A stretch of 23,452 nt of DNA, taken from the NCBI RefSeq assembly GCF_000372725.1, contig NW_005197561.1:1-23452 (forward strand). Reading direction: 5' to 3'. Made by a program: the position numbers and the translations under genes. Positions within the stretch are counted from its first letter, which is position 1. Each line of letters opens with the position of its first letter. The notes under the pieces are model-generated. The model saw nothing but the letters and a program-made list of their open reading frames with translations. It was not told the origin of the DNA and ran no database searches. This DNA comes from Emiliania huxleyi CCMP1516 (lineage: Eukaryota > Haptophyta > Isochrysidales > Noelaerhabdaceae). Below are positions 15,613-23,452 of this stretch, piece by piece.

Positions 15613-17276
15613 ATGGAGGCAGCATCGCCGATGTGGTCTGGCACAAAGACAATTGCTTACGAGGTCAACCACTGCTGGATCTCTCCGCTTCGCCGAGGGC
15701 CGGCGGAGGTTGCGGACGCAGAATGCGAGGTGGAGCGGGCGAGGGCTGCCGCCGTGGCTGCGGCGAGTTCGGCAGCTGCGGCGGCAGAGGCGGCGGTTGC
15801 GGCGGCCACGGAGCGGCGGAGGGCCGTGGTGGTCGCTGCAGCGTCACGAAGCGGGGGCCACAGCACTAGCTTGTGGCGCCGGAGCCGGCGTCCCAGCCTC
15901 ACCGCAGAAGCTGCCTCCTCCTCGGGAGTGAGTGCGGCGGCAGTGGTGTCGGAGATCCACGCCAACGCCGCGGCGGCGGCAGCCAACCTCGAGTCTCACG
16001 ACGTCAAGCGCACGGCCGTGCCTGTCCGCCTCGCCGACGATGTGGGCGTCCGGCCTGTTGACCTCGCCGCCGCCCGCTTCGCCGGCAGAGCAGAGGTGCT
16101 CCCGCCGCTGCCGTCCGGCCTGCTGCTCGCGCTCCTCCTCCTCGCTGTGTCGACGCTGGGCCCGGCCCTCGTCGAGATCTGGTCGCGACTCCACCGGCGC
16201 AGAGGCCGTCTTCGCGCAGAGGGCATCGGAGGGGAGAGAGGCGAGGCTGGCGGCGGCGAGGCTGGCGGCGGCGAGGCTGGCGGCGGCGAGGCTGGCGGCG
16301 GCGAGGGCGCAAACCGGCCGGCTGAGGAGTGCAGCGGGGAGGAGGAGGAGGAGGAGGAGTGGCTGCGTGCCGTGACCGCCTCTGCCGCCAAGCTGCCGAC
16401 GAGGGCGGTGAGGGCGGCGGGCGGGCACGCGAGGTGGGAGCAAGGCTGGCGAGAGCAGCAGCGAGCGCTCGCCCTCGCGTCGCTCGGCCGTCTTTGCTCC
16501 GGCGCGGCGAGGCAGCGTGCGCTGCTGTGCTGGCGGAGCGCGGCGGCGGCGATTGCCGCCGACGAGGCGCTCGCGGCGTCCGAAGACGAGCGCGCGAAGG
16601 CGCGAGAGAGGGGGTGGGAGGGGGTGGGAGGATGAGGGTGAGGCGGATGAGAGGGGTGAGGACGGGTCGGAGGGCCTCAGTGCGTGGCACACGGCCCACT
16701 AACTTGTCCGCCAACACCGCGGCACGTCCCTTCGGCACGTCCCTCGCGGAGCCCCCCCGCCTCCCCCGCCCTCCCAGGCGTTGGGCGAGCGCGACCACGC
16801 GCTGGGCCTCCTTCACACCTTCGAGGCGAGATGGCCCGAGATGGCCCGAGATGGCCCGAGATGGCCCGAGATGGCCCAAGATGGCCCGAGAGTATTCTCC
16901 ACTGACGAGGACATCAGCCGCCGCAAGAGGAGGAGGAGGAGGAGGGGCCTCTTCGCCGAAGCCTCTCGCGCCCTTTCTGCAGGCGAGGCTGCAGCCGCCG
17001 GAGGAGGAGGAGGCTGCTGCAGCCGCCGGGCGGATCGGTGCTGCTGCAGCCTCCTCGGCGGCGGATCGGTCGCTCGGCGTCAGCGACGCATCCGTCGAGA
17101 TTGCAATGTCCCTCCGCTCGCTGCGCACAAACCTCTCGCGCGTCACGGAGCCGGCAGCCGGAGGGCACAGGCGCACTCTCCCCGCCGCCCTCCCCGCCGC
17201 CCTCCCCGCCGCCCTCCCGCTGCCGCCGCCGAATTTGCTTTGCGTCGGCGGCGGGAATAGCCAGCCCGCATGTTAG
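15613..17276 (+). CDS. Doubtful repeat-rich membrane protein gene
   Basis: The plus frame from 15613 is open to 16635. It reads MEAASPMWSGTKTIAYEVN, a long Ala/Glu coiled-coil-like stretch, HANAAAAAANLESHDV, then one clear membrane helix (LPSGLLLALLLLAVSTLGPA at about 16105-16165). A basic turn, a GEAGG repeat, a poly-Glu run and a helical segment with spaced Trp (ARWEQGWREQQRALALASLG, later LLCWRSA) follow. Later exons may lie at about 16780-16980 (LGERDHALGLLHTFEA, then DEDISRRKRRRRRRGLFAEA) and from 16982 (ARLQPPEEEE, then ASVEIAMSLRSLRTNLSRV), ending at 17276. Splice sites were not fixed. The minus strand is also open over much of this region (15844-16692, 16004-17176), so strand choice rests on the membrane helix and the spacing of hydrophobic residues. 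Treat as provisional. Confidence 0.35.
16241..16300. repeat. Four exact 15-base tandem repeats
   Basis: The unit GCGAGGCTGGCGGCG occurs four times, followed by a partial copy. A 15-base period keeps frame, so in the plus frame it gives repeated Gly-Glu-Ala-Gly-Gly. Confidence 0.97.
16831..16890. repeat. Six tandem copies of a decanucleotide
   Basis: ATGGCCCGAG is repeated six times without spacing; the fifth copy has CCAAG. The period is not a multiple of three, so any frame cycles every 30 bases. The array directly follows a candidate exon end (TCGAGGCGAG), which itself resembles the unit. Confidence 0.97.
17178..17218. repeat. 12-base tandem repeat CTCCCCGCCGCC
   Basis: Three full copies plus a partial one, near the end of the doubtful plus-strand gene. 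In the plus frame it would encode repeated Leu-Pro-Ala-Ala. Confidence 0.95.
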
Positions 17277-17325
17277 GCTTCTGTCTTGCCACCCCTTACC
17301 CCTAGTGCCCCTAGGCACCACAATT

Positions 17326-18082
17326 ATGGCGTGCAAGATATACACTGCGCACCGCCCCCGCCAGACCCGTGACCCATTGCGCCTCAGGCTGGCGGACCGC
17401 TTGGCCGAGGTTCCTCGCCTCGCGTCAGTGGCCACATCACTCCTGCCGCGGCTGGCCGGCACAGTCTCGCCCTCGCGCCTCTTCTCGCACATGCTGCGCG
17501 AGGCGCCGCCCGAGAGAGAGTGCTCTCACCCTCCCCCACCCCACCCACCCAACCCCGCACCCACCCAGACCACCGCCACCACCTTCCGCAACCCTCGCCC
17601 GCCCCCGACGGCCCCTCACCCGCCCCCGACGCCCCACCCCACGCGGTCTTCGCCCCGCCCCTTCCAGGTCAACGACGCGCTCGCCCTCGAGGCGGAGCGC
17701 AAGCGGCGCGCCGAGGTCCTCGCTGCGACGAGCGCTGCGCTGCGGGGCCTGCACGGCGCGGCGGAGCACGGCGCGGCGGAGGAGGTCGCGGCGGAGGAGG
17801 TCGCCTCGCTCGGCCTGCCAAGGCGAGGGCCGTTGCCCGCGGCCCAGCGCCTCTGCGCGTGGACAGTCGAGACAGACTCGTAGCCCGCACCGAGCCCCGG
17901 CCCGCCCTTCGCCGCTCAGGATCTCGCGGCGGAGGTCCAACCTCACGGCGGAGAACGTGCAGCGGCACGAGAAACTGCTGAGCCCCCTCCGCGTGCCGGA
18001 GCTGCTCGGCCGCAACCCCTCGGGCACTGCCCCGCGCGGCGGCTGGCCAAGGAGTCCGGCGGGCTACGCGCACAGCCACTAG
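17326..18082 (+). CDS. Three-exon gene, unknown helical protein
   Basis: Exons 17326-17502, 17668-17858 and 17920-18082 give 176 residues. The start is ATG in AATTATGGCG. The protein reads MACKIYTAHRPRQTRDPL, LPRLAGTVSPSRLFSHMLRE, then VNDALALEAERKRRAEVLAA (a helical, coiled-coil-like stretch), an Ala/Glu-rich segment (HGAAEEVAAEEVAS), then RRRSNLTAENVQRHEKLLSP and a tail ending GYAHSH. Intron 1 (165 bases, C-rich) requires a GC donor (CGCGAG|GCGCCG) and an acceptor CTTCCAG|GTC. Its length is divisible by three and it has no stop, so retention cannot be excluded. Intron 2 is 61 bases, GT-AG, splitting a codon and removing an in-frame stop. No signal peptide or membrane helix is seen. The family is not recognised. 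Confidence 0.65.
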
Positions 18083-18354
18083 CCTTGGCGTGTATTGACA
18101 GTGATGTATTACATGTAGGATACGTACATCCCACCGCAATCGTTTCTAGAGCGACTCAAACTCCTCATCAAGACACTCTCAATCAGGGGGCAGGGCGCGC
18201 CGCGGGCGCCGCGCGCACACCAAAACCCACACGCCCCTAGCATGCTGAACGCAACGTAGGGCGTCAAGCGCCTCCCCGTACCACATCATCTGGCACCCCC
18301 ATTACGTGCTCATACCATGCCATGCATAAAGTACCCAGCGGGGCGGGAAGCACC

Positions 18355-18915
18355 TCACATAATGCAAAAGCAAGCACGGGGTTGCGCCCCCCCGGCAGGC
18401 GGCATCGCCGCGGCGCGGAGAATGGAGTCTCGCAGGTCGGGCGTACGCCCCGCGCCCAGCATTGCCCCTAGTAGGTGTAGCATCCCCCTCACTCCGCCGC
18501 CGATGCACTCCTCGAGCTCAACAGGCTCACTTCCCAAGGGGTCTGCGGCGGCCGCTCCGGCGCTCTCGCTCTGTCGGTCTGGGGCGGAAGCAGCTCGCGG
18601 GGCCTGCTGGGCACGGCTCGGCGGCAGCTCGAGGGGCTCCGCTCCCAGCAGCGCGAGCATCGACGCTCGCCGCCCCTCCCGCGAGCAGCCCGCGCCACAC
18701 GCCTCCTGCATGAGCGAGGGCGACCACGACTGCATCCGCCTTAGCTTGACCGGGGAGGTCTGGCGAAGCGTGCCGAGCGAGACTTTGGCGGCCTCGCTCA
18801 GGTGCGAGGTGACCGGGTGACAGGCGACCGCCATCAGTGCCGTCTTCTGACGCTCGCTGTGTGCTCGTGCAGGAGCTCGCGGGGGGGACCACTCACTCAG
18901 GAGAGGGGGGAACAT
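18355..18915 (-). CDS. Unknown protein, possibly with an upstream exon
   Basis: A 186-residue open frame with an ATG at 18915. The part from about residue 27 on looks genuine: MAVACHPVTSHLSEAAKVSL, then RRMQSWSPSLMQEACG, a Ser/Ala/Glu-rich linker, then GMLHLLGAMLGAGRTPDLRD and a Cys-containing end (CFCIM). The first 20-25 residues are read from the duplicated block at 18898-19113 and are less convincing. An acceptor-like GCGTCAG precedes KTALMAV (near 18843), so the true 5' exon may lie upstream. The C-terminal cysteines are not in a standard CaaX position. No known domain. Confidence 0.45.
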   Translation of the reverse strand: MFPPLLSEWSPPRAPARAHSERQKTALMAVACHPVTSHLSEAAKVSLGTLRQTSPVKLRRMQSWSPSLMQEACGAGCSREGRRASMLALLGAEPLELPPSRAQQAPRAASAPDRQSESAGAAAADPLGSEPVELEECIGGGVRGMLHLLGAMLGAGRTPDLRDSILRAAAMPPAGGAQPRACFCIM

Positions 18916-19113
18916 AAGATTTGGAAGATTTCGTCGCTACCCGGGTATCAGTTACAAGATTCTGGTGTGGACAGGCACGAGGCGAGAGAGAGAGAGAGAG
19001 AGAGAGAGACTTCTGATGCCATGCGTGACCTAGTAGTGTCTAGGAGAGGGGGGAACGATAGATTTCGATTGATTTCGTCGCTTCAGTTACAAGATTCTGG
19101 TGTGGACCACCGC
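18898..19113. repeat. Direct duplication flanking a GA microsatellite
   Basis: The block GAGAGGGGGGAAC...CAGTTACAAGATTCTGGTGTGGAC occurs at 18901-18972 and again at 19044-19113, an offset of about 143 bases. Copy 1 carries an extra ACCCGGGTAT. Between them is (GA)13 at 18984-19009. Confidence 0.9.
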
Positions 19114-19670
19114 GAGATACATGAGGTATTTCCCTCTCTAAGAGCCAGAATAAAACATTTGAGCCGCGCACGGCCGACGGTGCCCGCCACTCGCCCCCAT
19201 CGGCCGTCGTGAGAGCTGAGAGGCCTGCCTGGCTGTCGCGGCAGAGCCCCACGAACGCGCTTTTTTTGTATGCATTGCTTGCTCGAACGCGACGCGACGG
19301 AGGCGGTGCCTGTTCACCGACCTTGTTATTGAGAAGAAAATATCCTATCACGCTGTGCGCTGGTCGATGAGAGGTTGAGGTGCGAGCCCTGGAGGCCCTG
19401 GGGATGGAGGGAGATTACCGGCGGGCCTAGAAGCCCTTCACACCCAAGGACGCAGAAGCACGCGTTCTTTGGAGGACCACCGGGGGGCGTTCTTTGCGAG
19501 GACCCACCGGGCGTTCTTACCCCGGAGCGACCTCCTCACACTCAGCCTGCGGAGGCGGTAGCGCTGCAGCCTCAGCGGCTCCGGCCTCATGCAGCACAAC
19601 GAACGAAAGACGTCGCCCGCAGCCCTCGAGAGAGCTGATGAAGCCGCCGTGGCACAGGCGGCAAACGTAG
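19114..19670. other. Upstream region of the TIR-like gene, exons not resolved
   Basis: The TIR-like frame is closed by TAG at 19668-19670, so earlier exons or a 5' leader should lie here or further left, but none was recognised. A short tandem of GGAcC-ACCGGG-GCGTTCTT occurs at about 19469-19520. A minus ORF (19351-19040) has no ATG start. Confidence 0.35.
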
Positions 19671-21640
19671 CGAAGTACATCTCTGCAACCAGCGGACTCT
19701 ACCCACCGCACTTACTTTGTTGACGCGGCGTGCATCCACCAGACGAACCGAGCTCTGAAGACTCAAGGCATCCGGCATTTGGCAGGTTACGTGGCAATGT
19801 CGTCGAAGCTGCTGGTCCTCTGGGATGAGAACTACTTCAATCGGCTCTGGTGCGTGTACGAATTAGCCATGTTTCAAGCCATTCATCCAAACAGGCCAGT
19901 GTTCTTCTTGCCTCTTCAAATCGCCCTCAGAACCTGCGTGGCAATAGCAGGAACTGCCGTGGCGTTTGGGTTCACAGTGCTGTGCGAGATGCTGTTCTTC
20001 GGAAGGGTCGAATCGCAGCACGGAGAGCGAGTCTTTCTGGCTGATGGCTGGTTGTGGACCCCCCACCACGCGGTCCAGCTCTCTCTTTCCTTCGTCTTTC
20101 TCGTCATGTTTTTCCTTACCGCGACAGTGTTCGGTGCCGACATGGCCCTTCAGCGGCTCGCGCTGCAAAAGCACCTCGACTCGTTTGATGTGAGGGGGGC
20201 AGACTGCTATAGTGCCGCCGATCGGGACGAAATCTACACTGCGATTGGATCCATATACGCGCGACGTGGCGTCGATGGCCTCTGCGCGTTCAACCAACTG
20301 GTTAGGACGACCCTGAAGGAGCAGGTGATGCAACGACTCGATCACGGAGCCGCGTTGCCGTACTCGACGTTGCTGCAGCTACTGATCCCGGTCTTTTGCT
20401 TTGTATTTGGCACGGTGTACTCCGGAATGCGAGCGACCTCACCGTTCAATCAAGTCTTCCTAACCGTCTTGTTGCCTCCCTTGATGTTTGCAGCCTGTCC
20501 TTACTTTGCTGCCGTGGGCCTCGACCGAGGCGCACGCCTTGCACGTTCGAGCAATCAAACAGACCTCTCCGCGTTCGCATCGCCGCCGTGCGCGGTGCAT
20601 TCGAATCGTTGGTCTTTGCCCTCGTTCCTTTCCTGTGCTTCATCTTTGCAGTCGAATTTCCCGAGGCGGTTGGCCTTGCTCGAGTGCCGCAGCGAGTGCA
20701 GCATGCGTTCGTGCTGATGCTCGCATGTCCATGGAGCATCGCGTTCATCTACACGGCGCGTCGCAAATTTGGGCCGCAAGCAACGTCCGAAGCAGGGGTT
20801 GACGAAGGCCGGCAAGCATGGGGCCGGCGCTCGTGCGTCTGGGCCTTGCGATGCATCACTGCCGTCGCCCTCGTTGCCCTCCTTTCCGTCGCTGCGCTTT
20901 GCATTGCCGCAGCTGCCAACCGAAGCTCCGCCGCGCCGTTCTCACATGTTGACCCGACGACAACGTTTCCGCCTCCACAGTATGTTCGGGCCCTTTCACC
21001 GTCGCAATTGTACACCGACTTTTCGGGAAGGTGGTCGCTGACTTCCACCGAGGGCGATATGGACGCAATGCTTCACCACCTGGGCTCGAGCTTGGGCTTG
21101 GGCGGTGTCGCCACTTGGTCGCTCCAAACCACCGCGGCCGCGTTCAACTACTTGGTGGGACTCGCGGAGGTTGCTGTCACAAATCTGGCACGCGATCACG
21201 CTGATGTTGAGGCGAATGCGGCCAGCTTGCTTCACACGTCGAGGCAGCTCTACATTGACGGGCGGCTCCACACCAGTGTGGGCTCCAACCCGTTGGGCAG
21301 ATTCAGCTACTGGGCAGAGTGGGCCAACACCACCTTCGTGATGCACGTTGTGGCGCCGATGAACTTCAGTTTAACCACCCTTCTCCTGCCGGACGGGCGG
21401 ATGAGGCTCGAGACGACGAGAGGCGACCTCGCCTTCCTTTTCACGCGCATTGGCGGTGTAGCACCCTCGATGCCACGCCCTCCACAGCCCCCGCCCCCGC
21501 CGCCCCGGACGCCGTCCACGTGGGTTGGAGCCGCGTTTGCCGAGGCGGCCGCCGCTGCAGCGTCGGCGGCGGCGGCGGCGGCGTCTGCGCTCGGGGTCAT
21601 CCCGGTCCCTGACCGTGTGGCGGACGAGTCGCGGAGATAG
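19671..21640 (+). CDS. TIR-like signature / multi-pass membrane / FABP-lipocalin-like fusion
   Basis: The first open frame (19671 to about 20540) begins near an acceptor and reads YFVDAACIHQTNRALKTQGI, then SSKLLVLWDENYFNRLWCVY followed by ELAMF. D-x-x-C-I-H-Q, S-K-x-L-V-L-W, and R-L-W-C-V-Y-E-L-A form the signature of a TIR-like family in algae and protists; WCVYEL matches the WCxxEL of plant TIR domains. Four membrane helices follow (e.g. VQLSLSFVFLVMFFLTATVF, LQLLIPVFCFVFGTVY). Reading then must pass to another frame at about 20510-20570, giving three more (LVFALVPFLCFIFAV, VALVALLSVAALCIAAAA). The last part (about 21005-21465) has FSGRWSLTSTEGDMDAMLHH, ...HLGSSLGL, then RQLYIDGRLHTSVG, TLLLPDGRMRLE and GDLAFLF. 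This spacing resembles the start GxWxLxxxExxDxxLxxLG and strand order of fatty-acid-binding proteins/lipocalins. A Pro run and an Ala-rich tail end the protein. The frame change is a tiny intron or an indel. Confidence 0.7.
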
Positions 21641-22145
21641 AGCGCCTCGTGCATGGAACATTCGTATGTGTCCGCAGAGACAAGTGTTTCAAGTCCAGGT
21701 AAGGTAAGGTAAGGCAAAGGGGGGGCAAGAGACAGCGGGAGCCGGGAGCGCCATAGAGAGACAGCGGGAGGCCATATGAGGGTCGATCTCGAGGGAAGGG
21801 GGCGCCAACACCCCACAGGGTTCTCCGGTACGGCAGGCAGGACGGGAAACCCTCCCTGCTCCTCCCACCTCCTCCCTCCTCCTCCCTCCTCCGGTTATAA
21901 AAACTAAAGTTACAGAAAACGGACACACCTCACAGAGAGGAGGTGGGGGTAGCCGAAAAAAAGGAAGCGGGTCCCCTGTGCGGACTGCGGTGGCTTCTGC
22001 AGCTCTTGGCGCGCAAGACGGCGTTCTTCGTTTTTGGCGGCTTTGGCGGGAAAGACGAGCGGAGAAAAGTGCGCCCTCCCGCCTACTCCCGTGCTCCCAA
22101 GAACAGCACCCCACCGTTCCGTTTGTTCGTCGGCGGCCGCGCCGC
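21641..22145. other. Intergenic between convergent genes
   Basis: Contains the GGTAA array, a repeated AGAGACAGCGGGAG (near 21728 and 21757), a CTC-rich tract (21857-21893) and TTATAAAAA at 21895-21903. It should include the 3' UTRs of the TIR-like gene and of the kinase gene. No gene was recognised. Confidence 0.5.
21698..21714. repeat. GGTAA pentanucleotide array
   Basis: CCAGGTAAGGTAAGGTAAGG, about 50 bases after the stop of the TIR-like gene. Each unit in CAG|GTAAG form equals a consensus 5' splice site on the plus strand. Confidence 0.9.
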
Positions 22146-23452
22146 CTACCCGCTGCCCGTCTGCACGTCGAGCAGACTGTCCACCTCCTCGGGCGTGTGC
22201 AGCAGTATGGCGCTGCCGCCGTCGGCGTAGCCGCTCTCCGGCCGCGAGATGAGCTGGTGCATGCGCCTGTGCGTCGCCGCCAGCATCTGCGCGGCGCGGC
22301 GCGACGCGGCGGCGCGGAGGCGCGGCGTGGCGAGCCGGTGAGCGTGCGGCAGCAGCTCGCCGCCGCCGCGCGTGAAGAGGAGTGAGTAGAAGGAGCGCAT
22401 CGCCTGCTCATGGGACGATGTGTGTGAAGAGACGATTGAGGGTGGCGAGCCGAAGCAGCGGGTCGCCGACGAGAGCGCGAGCGACTCAAGCCCGACCATC
22501 GAGCAGAGCTGCAGCTGCGGCTGCGCGGCGGCGGTGCGCAGCGCGTCCAGCTTGGGCGCGAGGCCGCACTCCTCGAAGAAAGTGTTGCCGTCGCGCGCAC
22601 GAGAGCAGCCAGCAGCTGCTCCGTGTGCGCGTCCAGCTCGGCGCATGCCGACGCGGCGACAGCGTGCGCGCTGAGCACGCCGCGCGTCGCCTGGAGAGGA
22701 GCGTGCGATGGACATGTCGTGGACGCGTCCCTCTCGAGTGCGCCGCTCAGCACGCCCCGCGGCGTAGCCGTCCGTCTTGCTCGAGTACTCGCCCCCCTTG
22801 GAGATGGAGGGGCAGAGGTAGCCAGTGGACATGTAGAGGGCGGTCGAGCGGCAGCGGACAGAGGCGTCCGGACGCTGGTCCTTGGCGAAGCCCGTGTCGG
22901 CGAGGACGGCGGTCAGATTCTCGTCGAGCAGGATGTTGTCCGGCTTGACGTCGCGGTGCACGATGCCCTTCGAGTGGAGGTAGACGAGCGCCTCGGTCGC
23001 CTCGCACGCGACACGCACGCGCTGCCGCCACGTCAGCGGCCTCGGCGGCTCTACCATCCCCAGCCGCCGGAGCTGCGCAGCGCGGTCGGGATCCGAGATG
23101 CGCAGCCGCGCCTCGAGCGAGCCGCCGCGCATCAGCGGCGAGAGGAGGCAGACGCCGTCGGGCGAGAGGCAGTAGCCGAGCAGCGGCAGCAGGTGCGGGT
23201 GGCTCACCGCCTTGAGCAGCTTCACCTCGAGCTCCGCCCGCGACAACCCGCCCGACTGGCCCGACTTGGCCCGCTTGACGACGAGCGGCAAGTGGCGCAG
23301 CTGCGGAGGCGCGGCGAGGGAGAGGTGGAGGTCGGCCGACGCCTCGTAGACGCGGCTGAAACCGCCGCTGCCAATCAGCTTGCCCTCTGCAAACCCATCG
23401 GTAGCCGCGGTGAGGTCCGACAAGGCTATCTCGACTGGCCGAGCAAAAACCG
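22146..23452 (-). CDS. Receptor-like/IRAK-type protein kinase with DTG motif, 5' partial
   Basis: The frame enters at the window edge (FARPVEIALSDLTAATDGF), so the N-terminus is outside. Kinase landmarks in order: glycine loop IGSGGFSRVYEA (about 23375), the VAIK-like lysine in LVVKRA (codon 23276-23274), RAELEVKLLKAVSHPHLLPL, LTWRQRVRVACEATEALVYL, the catalytic loop IVHRDVKPDNILLD (His codon at 22958), then LADTGFAK, where DFG is DTG, and STGYLCPS with KTDGYA. IVHRD-KPDNILLD and the DLTAATDGF lead-in are typical of plant RLK/Pelle (IRAK) kinases. After GYA (22761) the minus strand shows a possible 70-base intron (22760-22691, GC donor, CTCTCCAG acceptor) leading to GVLSAHAVAASACAELDA. That frame then breaks by one base near 22605 before DGNTFFEECGLAPKLDALR. 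The alternative is straight read-through of one long frame to the stop at 22146. The C-lobe after helix F is not recognisable as kinase. Confidence 0.85.
   Translation of the reverse strand, partial: VFARPVEIALSDLTAATDGFAEGKLIGSGGFSRVYEASADLHLSLAAPPQLRHLPLVVKRAKSGQSGGLSRAELEVKLLKAVSHPHLLPLLGYCLSPDGVCLLSPLMRGGSLEARLRISDPDRAAQLRRLGMVEPPRPLTWRQRVRVACEATEALVYLHSKGIVHRDVKPDNILLDENLTAVLADTGFAKDQRPDASVRCRSTALYMSTGYLCPSISKGGEYSSKTDGYAAGRAERRTREGRVHDMSIARSSPGDARRAQRARCRRVGMRRAGRAHGAAAGCSRARDGNTFFEECGLAPKLDALRTAAAQPQLQLCSMVGLESLALSSATRCFGSPPSIVSSHTSSHEQAMRSFYSLLFTRGGGELLPHAHRLATPRLRAAASRRAAQMLAATHRRMHQLISRPESGYADGGSAILLHTPEEVDSLLDVQTGSG

Noticed and set aside
15590..15620. tRNA T-arm-like GGTTCGATTC
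   Set aside because: The flanking bases do not form a five-pair T stem, and no anticodon or acceptor stem could be placed around it.
15844..16692. 282-residue minus-strand ORF opposite the repeat-rich gene
   Set aside because: Composed of Ala/Arg/Ser/Pro runs from simple repeats. The plus strand has a clear membrane helix. I keep low confidence in either strand.
18355..18370. CaaX prenylation motif at the C-terminus of the ORF ending CFCIM
   Set aside because: A CaaX box needs Cys four residues from the end; here the cysteines are at positions -5 and -3.

Overview
The window looks like nuclear DNA of a GC-rich, intron-bearing eukaryotic microalga with a complex (secondary) plastid. A haptophyte of the Emiliania/Gephyrocapsa/Chrysochromulina type is my best guess; a dinoflagellate or pelagophyte is less likely. 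The reasons are that genes are split by short introns (about 60-310 bases), many of them with GC-AG rather than GT-AG ends. Two predicted proteins begin with a signal peptide followed by a basic, Ser/Ala-rich transit-like stretch. There is a non-LTR retrotransposon remnant, and no operons or Shine-Dalgarno signals are seen. Nothing is prokaryotic.

Layout. 1-2000: tandem repeats, one copy of a dispersed coding-like repeat, and the C-terminal half of a METTL21-type protein methyltransferase. 2045-3196 (minus): secreted GH16-like glucanase with a Cys-rich N-terminus. 3843-4431 (minus): orphan C-terminus of an Hrq1-type helicase with a frame break. 5011-5186: a foldback (MITE-like) palindrome. 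5370-6464 (plus): membrane-anchored protein with two related domains. 6627-6770: the second copy of the dispersed repeat, inverted. 6953-7954 (plus): five-exon plastid-type cyclophilin. 8103-8546 (plus): small unknown protein. 8831-9387: a duplicated block of about 180 bases. 9943-10630 (minus): plastid-targeted protein of four short repeats. 10953-11445 (minus): LINE 3' remnant. 11462-12257 (plus): likely four-exon unknown gene.

12975-15460 (minus): a multi-exon polytopic membrane protein, the best-resolved novel gene here. 15613-17276 (plus): a doubtful, very repeat-rich gene starting divergently from it. 17326-18082 (plus): three-exon unknown gene. 18355-18915 (minus): unknown ORF. 19671-21640 (plus): a fusion of a TIR-like signature domain, about seven membrane helices and a fatty-acid-binding-protein/lipocalin-like domain. 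22146-23452 (minus, running off the window): a receptor-like/IRAK-type protein kinase with DTG in place of DFG.

The genes do not form an obvious pathway; neighbours alternate in strand as expected for independent eukaryotic genes. The most striking signals are the TIR-like/7TM/FABP-like fusion, the concentration of GC-AG introns supported by reading-frame continuity, the four-repeat plastid protein, and the pair of dispersed repeats that stay open in one frame. Because GC is high, most long ORFs on the opposite strand of these genes are antisense artefacts and were not annotated. Exon boundaries were derived by eye from reading frame and splice signals, without transcripts.
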